DNA of 64,000 nt from JANQMY01 sp965227095 (GTDB taxonomy: Bacteria > Pseudomonadota > Alphaproteobacteria > JANQMY01), in assembly GCA_965227095.1 (NCBI GenBank), contig CBDDFL010000002.1:248001-312000 (forward strand), given 5' to 3'. The position numbers and the translations under genes were made by a program. Below the pieces are notes generated by a model that saw nothing but the letters and a program-made list of their open reading frames with translations, had not been told where the DNA came from and ran no database searches. Positions 26,142 to 34,799 of this stretch are shown in pieces (position 1 is the stretch's first letter; every line of letters starts with the position of its first letter).

Positions 26142-27530
26142 ATGCTGGATTTGTTTGTGCGTGAAAGCAGCGCTGAGATGCGCCCCGTATTCGTGGTGGG
26201 CGAAGATGGTTTCGAGGCTTGGAAAAGCGATCTGCCACCGCATCAATCCGCATGGGTGGACAATGTCTCCTTCAAGGGCGGCATGGGAGACGTTGCGTAT
26301 CTGCCGGGCGATGATGGCGCCGTGGTGGCGGCAGCTGTCGGGACGGGCAAAGGCGATGAACCGTTTGCCGCCGGCACCATCGCCCGCAAGCTGCCTGACG
26401 GTGTTTGGCAATTCGATCCAACGCTGCCGGTAGATGCGCTCGCCCATGCCTGCTTGTCCTATGCGCTTCATGGCTATCGATTCGGGCGTTACAAAGAAGA
26501 AAAAGAGATCAAGGGAAAACTGTTTCTGCCGACTGCGATTGCCGACCACGTGTCCAGCATTGCGGAAGGGGCATATCTCGCGCGCGATCTGATCAACACG
26601 CCGCCAAATGATATGGGGCCGGAAGAATTGGAAGCCGCCGCTCTTGCCTTGGCCAAAACCCATAGCGCGGAGGCATCGGTCATTCGCGATCAGGAGCTTC
26701 TCGATCAAGATTTGACCCTTATCTACACGGTTGGCCAAGCCAGTTCGCGGCGCCCCCGTTTGATTGATTTCTCTTGGGGGCGAGAAGACGCGCCGAAAGT
26801 CACGCTGGTGGGGAAAGGCGTGTGTTTCGACAGTGGCGGGCTTGACCTGAAACCGTCGTCCGGCATGGCCATCATGAAGAAAGATATGGGCGGTGCGGCG
26901 AATGTGTTGGGCCTTGCCTCCATGATCATGGCCAATAAGCTAGATGTGCGGTTGCGCGTTCTCGTACCCGCCGTTGAAAACAGCGTGGGGTCCAACGCGT
27001 TTCGCACCAGCGACGTCTACACCAGCAAGAAAGGGCTGACGGTCGAAATCGGGAACACCGATGCGGAAGGCCGATTGATCCTAGCGGATGCTTTGGCCAT
27101 CGCTGATGAAGAAAACCCCGAATTGCTAATTGATATGGCAACGCTCACGGGGGCTGCCCGGTCTGCTCTAGGTCCCGATGTGCCGCCGTTTTACACGAAC
27201 GACGATGCGTTGGCGGATGAAATAGCCCGTCACAGCGAAACAACGAACGATCCTTTGTGGCGCATGCCGTTGGTGCCGACCTATGACAAATGGCTCGACA
27301 GTTCGGTCGCAAATCTCAGCAGTACCGCCAGTTTAGGGATGGGCGGGTCGATTACGGCTGCTCTCTTTTTGAAGCGCTTTGTGACGAAAACATCCGCTTA
27401 CGTGCATTTTGACATATATGGCTGGACCAACCGGCCTCGAGCCGGCAAACCGCTGGGCGGGGAAGCCCACGGCATTCGTGCGTTGTTTAGCCTGTTGTCA
27501 GATCGCTACGGTGCGTCTGCCGAGAGTTGA
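26142..27530 (+). CDS. Leucyl aminopeptidase family (M17) metallopeptidase
   Basis: The 462-residue protein has the M17 signatures: VGKGVCFDSGGLDLKPSSGM (metal-binding Lys and Asp), MKKDMGGAANV, and the NTDAEGRLILADAL motif that defines the family. It removes N-terminal residues from peptides using two metal ions in the cytoplasm. The start is the ATG at 26142, with AAGGA upstream; a TTG 19 codons earlier is less likely. It resembles the PepB-like M17 group in having a short N-terminal domain. It heads a plus-strand group with a MarR protein and an NlpC/P60 protein. Confidence 0.93.
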   Translation: MLDLFVRESSAEMRPVFVVGEDGFEAWKSDLPPHQSAWVDNVSFKGGMGDVAYLPGDDGAVVAAAVGTGKGDEPFAAGTIARKLPDGVWQFDPTLPVDALAHACLSYALHGYRFGRYKEEKEIKGKLFLPTAIADHVSSIAEGAYLARDLINTPPNDMGPEELEAAALALAKTHSAEASVIRDQELLDQDLTLIYTVGQASSRRPRLIDFSWGREDAPKVTLVGKGVCFDSGGLDLKPSSGMAIMKKDMGGAANVLGLASMIMANKLDVRLRVLVPAVENSVGSNAFRTSDVYTSKKGLTVEIGNTDAEGRLILADALAIADEENPELLIDMATLTGAARSALGPDVPPFYTNDDALADEIARHSETTNDPLWRMPLVPTYDKWLDSSVANLSSTASLGMGGSITAALFLKRFVTKTSAYVHFDIYGWTNRPRAGKPLGGEAHGIRALFSLLSDRYGASAES

Positions 27531-27591
27531 ACGAAATGGGCGGATCATAAATAATCCGGATCCGAAACGATTCGGTTGGTGAGATCTGTCT

Positions 27592-27924
27592 ATGCGGGCC
27601 TCTGATGCTCTCGCACTTTGGCAACAGGTCCTGGTGCGCAGTGTGCGTCAGGAAGGCCCTGATTTGTCCGCACGCCAAATGGCCATTTTGCTGTCGGTCT
27701 ATGTGGGGGCACCTCCGCACACGGTAAAAGCCTTGGCTGCGGATCTTTCGATTTCAAAGCCGGCGGTGACCCGGGCACTAGACACGTTGAGCCAGATGGG
27801 CCTCATTAAGCGCCGTCGGGACCCTGAAGACAAAAGAAATGTCCTAATTGAGCGGACTTTGGACGGAACGCAATTCTTAAGTAACCAAGCGGAAATTATG
27901 ATGGCGGTGTTGGACCGCCGCTAA
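27592..27924 (+). CDS. Short MarR family transcriptional regulator
   Basis: The 110-residue protein has the winged-helix core of MarR proteins: LSARQMAILLSVYVG, then SISKPAVTRALDTLSQMGLI and the wing RRRDPEDKRNVL. It is shorter than the usual 140-150 residues, lacking part of the terminal dimerisation helices. It follows the aminopeptidase gene by 61 bases and precedes the NlpC/P60 gene by 18, so it may regulate this group. Ligand unknown. Confidence 0.85.
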   Translation: MRASDALALWQQVLVRSVRQEGPDLSARQMAILLSVYVGAPPHTVKALAADLSISKPAVTRALDTLSQMGLIKRRRDPEDKRNVLIERTLDGTQFLSNQAEIMMAVLDRR

Positions 27925-27942
27925 GCGGCATTGGAGGCAGGT

Positions 27943-28794
27943 ATGACCTCTTTCGATCGTCGATTAATCCCCGTCAGGCCAGATGTGGCCGCTGTCCAGT
28001 ATCAGGACGACCACCTGTCGGAACGATACGCCGTGGGGGAGTTACGCCAAGTTGCCTATGGGCATTGTAATTTGCACGAGACCCCCTGCGCGGATGTGGG
28101 GCTCGACACGCAGTTGCATTGCGGTGAGACCTTCATGGTCTATGACGAAAAAGACGGGTGGGCTTGGGGGCAAGTAACGCGCGATGGCTATGTAGGCTAT
28201 GTGCGGAGTGAGGGCCTGCGACGGCAGGTTGAACAAACAACCCATCGGGTCAAGGTTCTGCGGAGCTTCGTTTACCCGGAACCTAATATGAAACGAACGC
28301 CTATTTCCTGTCTGAGTATGAATGCGGAAGTCAACGTGGACGGCGACGAAGCGGGGTTTGCAAAAACCACGCAGGGCTTCGTCTGGGCCGCGCATTTGGG
28401 CGAAAGGGAAGAAGGCTCGGGAAGTGTGGTTGAGAATGCGCAGCGCTTTTTGGGCGTGCCTTACCTCTGGGGTGGTCGAACCAGCCTTGGGATCGATTGT
28501 TCCGGTTTGATCCAAGAGGCGTTTCTTGCCGCTGGTCAAAAGGTGCAGCGCGATTCAGACATGCAGGAGCAATCAATCGGCACACAGATCAATCCAGACA
28601 ACTCGATTGACGGCTTAAAATCCGGTGATCTTGTGTTTTGGGATCGCCATGTCGGCATCATGACCGATCCCGAAACGGTCCTCCATGCGAACGCCTATCA
28701 CATGAGTGTGGCGTCGGAGCCGCTGGCGCAAGCCGTGGCGCGGATCGCGACGGTGGAAGGACCGATTACGTCGATCCGCCGTGTGGTGGACTAA
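27943..28794 (+). CDS. NlpC/P60 family peptidase with SH3-like N-terminal domain
   Basis: The 283-residue protein has SH3-like segments in the first 140 residues (for example YDEKDGWAWGQVTRDGYVGY) and an NlpC/P60 domain from about residue 160. The catalytic Cys is C186 in GIDCSGLI, the His is H236 in WDRHVGIM, and a third polar residue follows near residue 252. Such enzymes cut peptide bonds in cell-wall peptides such as gamma-D-glutamyl-diaminopimelate. No signal peptide is seen, so it may act on recycled muropeptides in the cytoplasm, matching the neighbouring aminopeptidase. GGAGG precedes the ATG at 27943. Confidence 0.9.
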   Translation: MTSFDRRLIPVRPDVAAVQYQDDHLSERYAVGELRQVAYGHCNLHETPCADVGLDTQLHCGETFMVYDEKDGWAWGQVTRDGYVGYVRSEGLRRQVEQTTHRVKVLRSFVYPEPNMKRTPISCLSMNAEVNVDGDEAGFAKTTQGFVWAAHLGEREEGSGSVVENAQRFLGVPYLWGGRTSLGIDCSGLIQEAFLAAGQKVQRDSDMQEQSIGTQINPDNSIDGLKSGDLVFWDRHVGIMTDPETVLHANAYHMSVASEPLAQAVARIATVEGPITSIRRVVD

Positions 28795-29393
28795 CCGGCC
28801 GTTTCTTCAGCGGGTGCTTCTTCGGTCGCCGGGGCTGGTGCCTCGGGCAAAGCCAAAGGTGAATCCGATTGGGCACGCAGATAGATCAGCAACGCCGCGC
28901 GTTGTTCAGGCTTCTTCAGCCCCGCAAAGTTCATCGAGTTGCCGGGGATATACCCTTTGGGGTTCTCGATATACTTGTCGAGTTCCGTATAGCCCCATAC
29001 TTTCCCACCGGCGCCAGCATCTTTCAGCGCACCGGAATAGGAGAAGCCATCTTTTTGAGCAACCGGACTGCCGACAATGCCCCAGAGATTAGGTCCGGTC
29101 CGATTCGGGCCGTCTTTATCAAAGGTGTGGCACGCAACGCAGCGCTTGCCGATTTTCGCACCACTGGCTTCTGAGGCCGAGGCGAGCAGGACTGGAAGCG
29201 GGATAACTTCCGCAACCTGTACTTCGGCGGCACCGCCAGCACCATCTTCCTCGACGCCTTCGACCTTGTAGCCCTTCGTTTCAGGCTCTTTTGATGCATA
29301 GACCTCGTCGGCAACTTTGCTCAAAGGGCCCCATACGAAGAGGACCGCGCCAAGTACCGCCATAAAAACCATGTTCATAAATGAAGAATGCAT
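28791..29393 (-). CDS. Membrane-anchored cytochrome c (CycM-like)
   Basis: The 200-residue protein has an N-terminal anchor (about residues 7-24) without a clear cleavage site, a heme site C85VACH89 and a distal Met at 154 (GNSMNFAG). It is a class I cytochrome c of the membrane-bound type that feeds electrons to terminal oxidases in alphaproteobacteria. After the heme domain comes a Pro/Ala/Glu tail (PEAPAPATEEAPAEE). It converges with the NlpC/P60 gene, overlapping by four bases, and is divergent from kdsB. Confidence 0.92.
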   Translation of the reverse strand: MHSSFMNMVFMAVLGAVLFVWGPLSKVADEVYASKEPETKGYKVEGVEEDGAGGAAEVQVAEVIPLPVLLASASEASGAKIGKRCVACHTFDKDGPNRTGPNLWGIVGSPVAQKDGFSYSGALKDAGAGGKVWGYTELDKYIENPKGYIPGNSMNFAGLKKPEQRAALLIYLRAQSDSPLALPEAPAPATEEAPAEETAG

Positions 29394-29695
29394 CGAGCCC
29401 AGATCCCGGAATTATGCGTTCAAAAATGGAAATCGCGCTGTCGCCTAACCTGCCGGACTAACAGTGGAAAGTCGGTATGAAACCGGCGATTTGTCAGGTG
29501 GGACACTATCGTTTAGACCGTGGTCGCTGCAATGCGCCCGGTTGACCGGGCTTGTTGTGGCAAAAGGCAGTTTTTTTAATAAGAAACAAAGACTTAGGGT
29601 ACATATAAAAATCTTGCGTCCTTAAGTCGCACAGATTGTGGGGCTGTCCCGAACGGCCAATAAACCCAAAAGAGGTCCGACTCACCTTGGCGCCC
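29394..29695. promoter_or_regulatory. Divergent promoter region between cytochrome c and kdsB
   Basis: These 302 bases hold no gene. A small hairpin GCCCGG-TTGA-CCGGGC lies at 29536-29551 and a T run at 29571-29578. A TATAAA element at 29604-29609 could be a -10 box for kdsB, but no matching -35 was found. AGAGG at 29671-29675 is 11 bases ahead of an in-frame TTG (29687) that may compete with the ATG at 29696 as the kdsB start. Confidence 0.4.
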
Positions 29696-30439
29696 ATGTC
29701 CAAAACAATTGTCTTACTGCCGGCCCGTCTTGCAGCGACCCGCCTGCCAAACAAGCCGCTGGCCGACATTGGCGGGCGTCCGATGATTGCGCATGTGTGG
29801 CAGCGGGGCGTGGACGCCGGCGTGGGAGAGGTGGTGGTCGCGGCCGGCGATCAAGAGATTTGCGATGCCGTGACCGCTTTGGGCGGCAAGGCGGTTCTGA
29901 CCGACCCGGGGCACCCTTCCGGATCGGATCGGATTTATGAAGCGCTGACCAAGGTGGACCCGGACGGACACGTGGAATTTGTGGTCAACCTGCAAGGGGA
30001 TTTGCCGGTGTTGGACCCGCAGCTCATCCGCAAAACCGTCGAAATTTTAGAAAACGGCCCGTTCGATATCTCTACCTTGGCAGCCCCCATCACCGAGGAC
30101 AGCGAGCGGACCAATCCCAATGTGGTGAAAGCGGTGATTGCCGGATGTGCCGACGACCTGAAAGCGGGGCATGTGGGCAAGGCACTTTATTTTTCCCGTG
30201 CAACTGTTCCGTATGGGGAAGGGCCTCTCTTTCATCATATCGGTCTTTACGGCTATCGACGGGCCGCTTTGGAAAAGTTTGTCTCTCTACCGCCGTCACC
30301 ATTGGAACAACGCGAAAAGCTGGAGCAATTGCGGGCGCTGGAAAACTATATGACCATTGGAGTGGGCGTCGTTGACACGATTCCGTTCGGTGTCGATACT
30401 CCTGAAGACCTCGAAAAAGCGCGCCAAATGTTGGCTTAA
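29696..30439 (+). CDS. kdsB: 3-deoxy-manno-octulosonate cytidylyltransferase
   Basis: The 247-residue protein has the nucleotide-binding start VLLPARLAATRLPNKPLADI and the motifs TDPGHPSGSDRI, VVNLQGDLPVLDP and HHIGLYGYR. It joins Kdo with CTP to make CMP-Kdo, the donor for lipopolysaccharide inner core. Presence of the gene implies a Kdo-containing outer membrane. The family motif usually reads LQGDEP; here it is LQGDLP, which deserves a check. It is followed by pheA after 16 bases. Confidence 0.94.
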   Translation: MSKTIVLLPARLAATRLPNKPLADIGGRPMIAHVWQRGVDAGVGEVVVAAGDQEICDAVTALGGKAVLTDPGHPSGSDRIYEALTKVDPDGHVEFVVNLQGDLPVLDPQLIRKTVEILENGPFDISTLAAPITEDSERTNPNVVKAVIAGCADDLKAGHVGKALYFSRATVPYGEGPLFHHIGLYGYRRAALEKFVSLPPSPLEQREKLEQLRALENYMTIGVGVVDTIPFGVDTPEDLEKARQMLA

Positions 30440-30455
30440 CCAATCGATCTGTACC

Positions 30456-31331
30456 ATGACGAAGATAAAAGAAAAGCACCGCGATCTGCCGGACGGCAGT
30501 ATTGCCTTTCAAGGGGAACCGGGGGCTTATTCGCACCTGGCCTGTAGCGAAGTATTTCCGGATCGCGAAGTGATCCCCTGTCAGACGTTCGAGGATGCCT
30601 TCGCGGCCGTGACCGAGGGGCAGGCCGCATTGGCAATGATCCCCATAGAGAACTCGCTGGCGGGCCGCGTGGCCGATGTTCACCATCTGATGCCTGAATC
30701 CGGCCTTTATATCGTCGGTGAGTATTTTCTGCGTATTCAGCACCAGCTGATGGCCCCCAAAGGCGCCTCGCTCGATACCATCAAAACCGTGCACAGCCAT
30801 ACAATGGCTCTCGGCCAATGCCGGGATGTGGTGCGCGAACTGGGGTATAAAGCGACGGTCGAGGCGGACACCGCTGGGTCGGCCCGCCGTGTTGCCGAAA
30901 GACGAGATACCAGCCAAGCAGCGATTGCCTCGAGCCTTGCCGCGGAGATTTACGGGTTGGAGATTTTGAAACCCGACGTGGAAGATGCCTCGCACAATAC
31001 GACACGGTTTCTGATCATGGCGGCGGAACCGGACGATGCAGAGCCGGACACCGGCCCCACCATCACAAGTTTTGTGTTCCGCGTGCGCAACGTGCCCGCG
31101 GCGCTCTATAAAGCCATGGGAGGCTTTGCAACGAATGGCGTGAACATGACCAAGCTTGAAAGCTATCAACTAGATGGGTCGTTCAATGCTACGCAATTTT
31201 ACGCGGATATTGAAGGGCACCCTCAAGACCGGTTGGTGCGGTTGGCGCTGGAGGAGCTAGAATTCTTTAGTTCTAGTTTGAAAATTCTGGGCATCTATCA
31301 TGCCGACCCAAACCGTTCCCCTACGGAATAG
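30456..31331 (+). CDS. pheA: Prephenate dehydratase
   Basis: The 291-residue protein has the catalytic domain start IAFQGEPGAYSH, the motif MIPIENSLAGRV, the TTRF motif (HNTTRFLIM) and a C-terminal ACT domain (from about residue 200). It decarboxylates and dehydrates prephenate to phenylpyruvate for phenylalanine synthesis and is normally inhibited by phenylalanine via the ACT domain. The Phe-binding motif ESRP of other enzymes reads ESYQ here, so regulation might differ. The ATG at 30456 is preferred to a start 33 codons upstream within kdsB. Confidence 0.94.
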   Translation: MTKIKEKHRDLPDGSIAFQGEPGAYSHLACSEVFPDREVIPCQTFEDAFAAVTEGQAALAMIPIENSLAGRVADVHHLMPESGLYIVGEYFLRIQHQLMAPKGASLDTIKTVHSHTMALGQCRDVVRELGYKATVEADTAGSARRVAERRDTSQAAIASSLAAEIYGLEILKPDVEDASHNTTRFLIMAAEPDDAEPDTGPTITSFVFRVRNVPAALYKAMGGFATNGVNMTKLESYQLDGSFNATQFYADIEGHPQDRLVRLALEELEFFSSSLKILGIYHADPNRSPTE

Positions 31332-31333
31332 GC

Positions 31334-32269
31334 TTATGAGTTTGCCCACGCCTTGACCAATTGGTGGGCAATGGCCATGGGCGGCGGCACATGCAGTGAC
31401 CCGTCACCCTGTCCGGCAAGGGCGGCTTGTACGGTCGCCTTGTCGAACCAAACGGCTTCTTCCAGTTCAATGTCATCCAACAGAATGTCTTCGGATTCAG
31501 CGGTGGCAAAACACCCAATCATTAAGGATGACGGGTAAGGCCAAGGCTGGGTAGAGAAATACTCAACGCCGCTGACTTTGATACCGGCTTCTTCTTCCAA
31601 TTCGCGGGCGACCGCTTCCTCGATCGATTCGCCGGGCTCCAAGAACCCCGCGAGCGCGGAATACATTTTTGGCGGCCACGCTTTCTGTCGGCCCAACAAA
31701 CATTTGTCCCCTTTGGTTGCCAGCATGATGACCACCGGGTCTGTCCGCGGGAAATGTTCCGCATTGCAAGCACCGCAGGCCCGCTTGTACCCGGCATCCG
31801 CCGGTTCGGTGGGGCTTCCGCAATTTGCGCAGAACTGATGACGGGCGTGCCAATCGATCATGGACTTTGCTTGTGCCAGGATTGCCGCCACGTCGGCGCT
31901 AAGCTCCCCAGCGATTGTGCGCAATTCTTCAAAAGTGCCAAGGCCCGCCAGGGGGCCGCTGCGTTCCGGGTCACGTGCCGAAGTAATGTCCACCGCGAAA
32001 TAGGCCGTATCGTCTTCAAGCCCCAGAAGAACTGTCATGGGACGATCCAAATTGAGTGCTTTGATGGCCTCCCGCGTCAGCCAGCCGGCAGAGGTGCCGT
32101 GCTCCGGCCCGCGCGGTGGAATAATAAGCGGCTTCAGCCGCCAGAGGGGGATGAACAGGCTGGACGGATCATTGAGTTTCGACGTCAGCCATTCGTCGTC
32201 GGCCCGCAAATTGCCAGCGCGATCCAATGGATTGTTGGCAAATGTGTTCGGATTGGTCGGCAATGGCAT
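31334..32269 (-). CDS. nudC: NAD(+) diphosphatase NudC
   Basis: The 311-residue protein has a four-Cys zinc site (FCANCGSP and CGAC), then a Nudix box beginning GFLEPGESIEEAV and ending RELEEEAGI, with the SQPWPYPSS-like motif present as STQPWPYPSS that marks the NADH-pyrophosphatase subgroup. It splits NAD(H) to nicotinamide mononucleotide and AMP and can remove NAD caps from RNA. The ATG at 32269 is preferred to an upstream start 58 codons away. It converges with pheA. Confidence 0.95.
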   Translation of the reverse strand: MPLPTNPNTFANNPLDRAGNLRADDEWLTSKLNDPSSLFIPLWRLKPLIIPPRGPEHGTSAGWLTREAIKALNLDRPMTVLLGLEDDTAYFAVDITSARDPERSGPLAGLGTFEELRTIAGELSADVAAILAQAKSMIDWHARHQFCANCGSPTEPADAGYKRACGACNAEHFPRTDPVVIMLATKGDKCLLGRQKAWPPKMYSALAGFLEPGESIEEAVARELEEEAGIKVSGVEYFSTQPWPYPSSLMIGCFATAESEDILLDDIELEEAVWFDKATVQAALAGQGDGSLHVPPPMAIAHQLVKAWANS

Positions 32270-32379
32270 AGAGCGGTCCCCAATTTTCAATAGCTTTCTT
32301 TTGTTTTGGCACAGGAGCCGCCATCGCGGCAATGGGCCACGCCTTTGCAATTGTGCGCTGTTGGCCTGGCGAGATTGTC

Positions 32380-32410
32380 TTGCTTGTGGAACCTTCCCAT
32401 CTGTTATACT
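32380..32410 (+). promoter_or_regulatory. Promoter of the SRP RNA gene
   Basis: A -10 box TATACT at 32405-32410 lies about 9 bases before the first base of the RNA. A possible -35, TTGCTT at 32380-32385, is 19 bases upstream of the -10, one or two more than ideal. Position relative to the RNA supports it more than the -35 match. Confidence 0.6.
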
Positions 32411-32418
32411 GAAACCAA

Positions 32419-32512
32419 GGGAGGTTGGCGGTGGACGAGCCACTCGCCAACCCGGTCAGGTCCGGAAGGAAGCAGCCGTAACGAGCCGGCGCGGGTCGTC
32501 GTCCAGCCTCCC
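32419..32512 (+). ncRNA. ffs: Signal recognition particle RNA (4.5S, small bacterial type)
   Basis: The core GGTCAGGTCCGGAAGGAAGC, with the following AGCC, is the apical loop that binds Ffh and is nearly invariant among bacteria. The ends pair as GGGAGG (32419-32424) with CCTCCC (32507-32512), and intermediate helices are visible (for example GGACGA with TCGTCC). With Ffh it targets membrane proteins to the translocon. A T-rich stretch (CGTTTTTCGC) follows. It lies directly upstream of dnaX, a common alphaproteobacterial order. Exact ends are estimated by pairing. Confidence 0.93.
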
Positions 32513-32570
32513 ACCCGTTTTTCGCAAGAAAACACCCATAAAGTTAGAAGGCGTAGGCGCAAACCTCTGC

Positions 32571-34445
32571 ATGTCCGAAGACCGTTCAGACACTGAATTA
32601 CCGGCTGCTTCGTCTGCCCCGTCCGCTGACGAGCCGGGGCTTGGTCTGGCGGGTGGCGGCATGAGCAGCCAGGAAGATGCGTCCTACCGGGTGTTGGCCC
32701 GGAAATATCGCCCGTCCAATTTTGATGAACTCATTGGCCAGGAAATCATGGTGCGCACCCTGCGCAACGCCTTTGAGTCCAATCGCATCGCCCATGGCTT
32801 CATCCTGACCGGCGTGCGCGGCATCGGCAAAACCACAACCGCGCGGATCATTGCCAAAGGTCTCAATTGCATGGGCGAAAACGGCACCGACCGCAATGAC
32901 GGTGCACCCACGGTGACCCCGTGTGGTGTGTGTCCCAATTGCGTGGCGATCGCCGAATCGCGCCATGTAGATATTCAGGAAATGGATGCCGCCTCGCGCA
33001 CCGGTATTGATGACATTCGTGAGATCATCGAAGGTGTGAGATACGCGCCGGTTTCCGCGCGCTACAAAGTCTACATCATTGATGAAGTGCACATGCTGTC
33101 AAAAGCGGCATTTAACGGACTGCTCAAGACCCTTGAAGAGCCCCCGCCGCATGTGAAGTTCATTTTCGCCACGACGGAAATTCGGAAAGTCCCCATTACA
33201 GTTCTGTCGCGCTGTCAGCGCTTTGATTTGCGGCGCATTCAGTCCGACGAAATGATGGCTCATCTGACATCGGTGGCAACCGCGGAAGGTGTCGGGGTGG
33301 AACAAGGGGCCTTGCGCATGATCGCGCGGGCAGCGGAAGGGTCCGCGCGGGATGCCTTGTCGCTTCTCGACCAGGCGATTAGCCATGGGGCCGGCGACAA
33401 GGTCGAAGAAGAAACCGTTCGCGGCATGTTGGGCTTGGTGGATCGTGGACGTATTTTCGATCTGTTCGAAAGCGTGATGTCCGGCGATATCGCATCGGCG
33501 CTGGATCAATTGCGCGATCTGCATAATGGCGGTGGCGACCCCGTTATGATCATTCAAGACCTGTTGGATGTGACCCATTGGATCACCCGGCTGAAAGTGT
33601 CGAAAGCCGCTGCGGACAGTACGATCGCAACGGAAACAGAGATCAATCAGGGGCAAAAACTGGCCTCTGAACTGCCGATGAGTGCGCTGACGCGATCTTG
33701 GTCCATGTTGCTCAAAGGGTTGAGCGAAGTGCAAAACGCACCGCACAGCCTGGCGGCGGCCGAAATGGTGCTTATAAAACTGGCCTATGCTGCCGATCTT
33801 CCGTCTCCGGATGAATTGGCGCGATCCTTGGCGAACGGTAATGGCGCCGGAACCGCACCCAAAGCGCCGTCCGGCGGAAATGGGTCATCCGGCGGTCCCT
33901 CCGCCGAACGGCCCCCTGTCGAAACCACTCAGGCACCGCGTATCGCAGCCGCTCAAGCCGGCGGCGGCGGTGGCCCGGTCGCCTCTGCGTCGCCCAAAGC
34001 GGAGCTTGCACCTCAAGTACTTGCGCTCTGCACGTTTGAGCATGTGATCGATAAGGCAGCGGAGAAACGCGAGATTGGCCTCAAAACACAGCTCGAGGAT
34101 TTTGTGCATTTGGTCCGCTTTGAACCGGGCCGCATCGAATTCCGTCCCGCGGACGGGGCGCCAACAGATTTGTCCGGACGGCTTGCGGCGAAGCTTCAAG
34201 ACTGGACGCAATCGAGATGGGTGGTCACCGTTTCCAATGCGGAAGGGGCTGCGACAGTTACGCAGCAAAAGGCCGCAAAGGAAAAGCAACGCCATGACGA
34301 TGTGTCGAAAGACCCGTTGGTCGCCGCTATTTTCGAAAGTTTTCCGGACGCAAAGATTGTGGCCATTCGGGACACACAAGACGCCGCAGACGAGTCTGAG
34401 CTGGTGTTTGACGATGATTTAGATCTAGAGGACGATTTTCTATGA
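32571..34445 (+). CDS. dnaX: DNA polymerase III subunit gamma/tau
   Basis: The 624-residue protein has the clamp-loader motifs: RKYRPSNFDELIGQE, P-loop GVRGIGKTTTARI, a zinc-binding run of Cys (CGVCPNC), the Walker B IIDEVHMLS and the SRC motif. The C-terminal third is Gly/Ala/Pro-rich, then a tau-type domain. It loads the beta clamp at the replication fork. The ATG at 32571 (MSEDRSDTEL) is chosen because the frame upstream runs through the SRP RNA gene. Its stop overlaps ybaB by four bases. Confidence 0.96.
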   Translation: MSEDRSDTELPAASSAPSADEPGLGLAGGGMSSQEDASYRVLARKYRPSNFDELIGQEIMVRTLRNAFESNRIAHGFILTGVRGIGKTTTARIIAKGLNCMGENGTDRNDGAPTVTPCGVCPNCVAIAESRHVDIQEMDAASRTGIDDIREIIEGVRYAPVSARYKVYIIDEVHMLSKAAFNGLLKTLEEPPPHVKFIFATTEIRKVPITVLSRCQRFDLRRIQSDEMMAHLTSVATAEGVGVEQGALRMIARAAEGSARDALSLLDQAISHGAGDKVEEETVRGMLGLVDRGRIFDLFESVMSGDIASALDQLRDLHNGGGDPVMIIQDLLDVTHWITRLKVSKAAADSTIATETEINQGQKLASELPMSALTRSWSMLLKGLSEVQNAPHSLAAAEMVLIKLAYAADLPSPDELARSLANGNGAGTAPKAPSGGNGSSGGPSAERPPVETTQAPRIAAAQAGGGGGPVASASPKAELAPQVLALCTFEHVIDKAAEKREIGLKTQLEDFVHLVRFEPGRIEFRPADGAPTDLSGRLAAKLQDWTQSRWVVTVSNAEGAATVTQQKAAKEKQRHDDVSKDPLVAAIFESFPDAKIVAIRDTQDAADESELVFDDDLDLEDDFL

Positions 34446-34765
34446 AAGATCTTGGCGGACTGATGAAGCAAGCTCAGGAACTGCAGTCCAAAATGGCGGA
34501 CATGCAGGCGAAGCTCGAGACGCTTGAGGTCAGCGGCGAAAGCGGCGGCGGCATGGTGCGGGTCACGCTCAATGGGAAAAGCTTGTTAAAGCGTGTGGAC
34601 ATTGACGACAGCATGATGCAACCCGGCGAACGTGAAGTGTTGGAGGACTTGCTTGTGGCGGCTCACAATGATGCCAAAGCAAAACTGGAACAAAAACTTG
34701 CGGAAGAAATGGCCAGCGTGACGGGCGGTTTGGGGCTGCCCGCGGGCCTCAAGTTTCCGTTTTAG
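34442..34765 (+). CDS. ybaB: YbaB/EbfC family nucleoid-associated protein
   Basis: The 107-residue protein starts MKDLGGLMKQAQELQSKMAD and has the Met/Gln-rich helix and the central MVRVTLNGK strand of YbaB proteins, which bind DNA as dimers. Its ATGA overlap with dnaX and the following recR form the conserved dnaX-ybaB-recR unit, linked to replication and repair. It ends with the family-typical LPAGLKFPF. Confidence 0.96.
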   Translation: MKDLGGLMKQAQELQSKMADMQAKLETLEVSGESGGGMVRVTLNGKSLLKRVDIDDSMMQPGEREVLEDLLVAAHNDAKAKLEQKLAEEMASVTGGLGLPAGLKFPF

Positions 34766-34799
34766 TATCGTCCGCAAGCAGACTGCATAGGAACTAACC

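Noticed and set aside
30090..31169. A 359-codon open frame on the minus strand
   Set aside because: It is antisense to the kdsB-pheA pair and its sequence resembles a random antisense product (many His, Arg, Gly), with no domain.
32037..32570. An upstream extension of the dnaX frame
   Set aside because: It would run through the SRP RNA gene and part of nudC; the Met at 32571 matches the dnaX family start.
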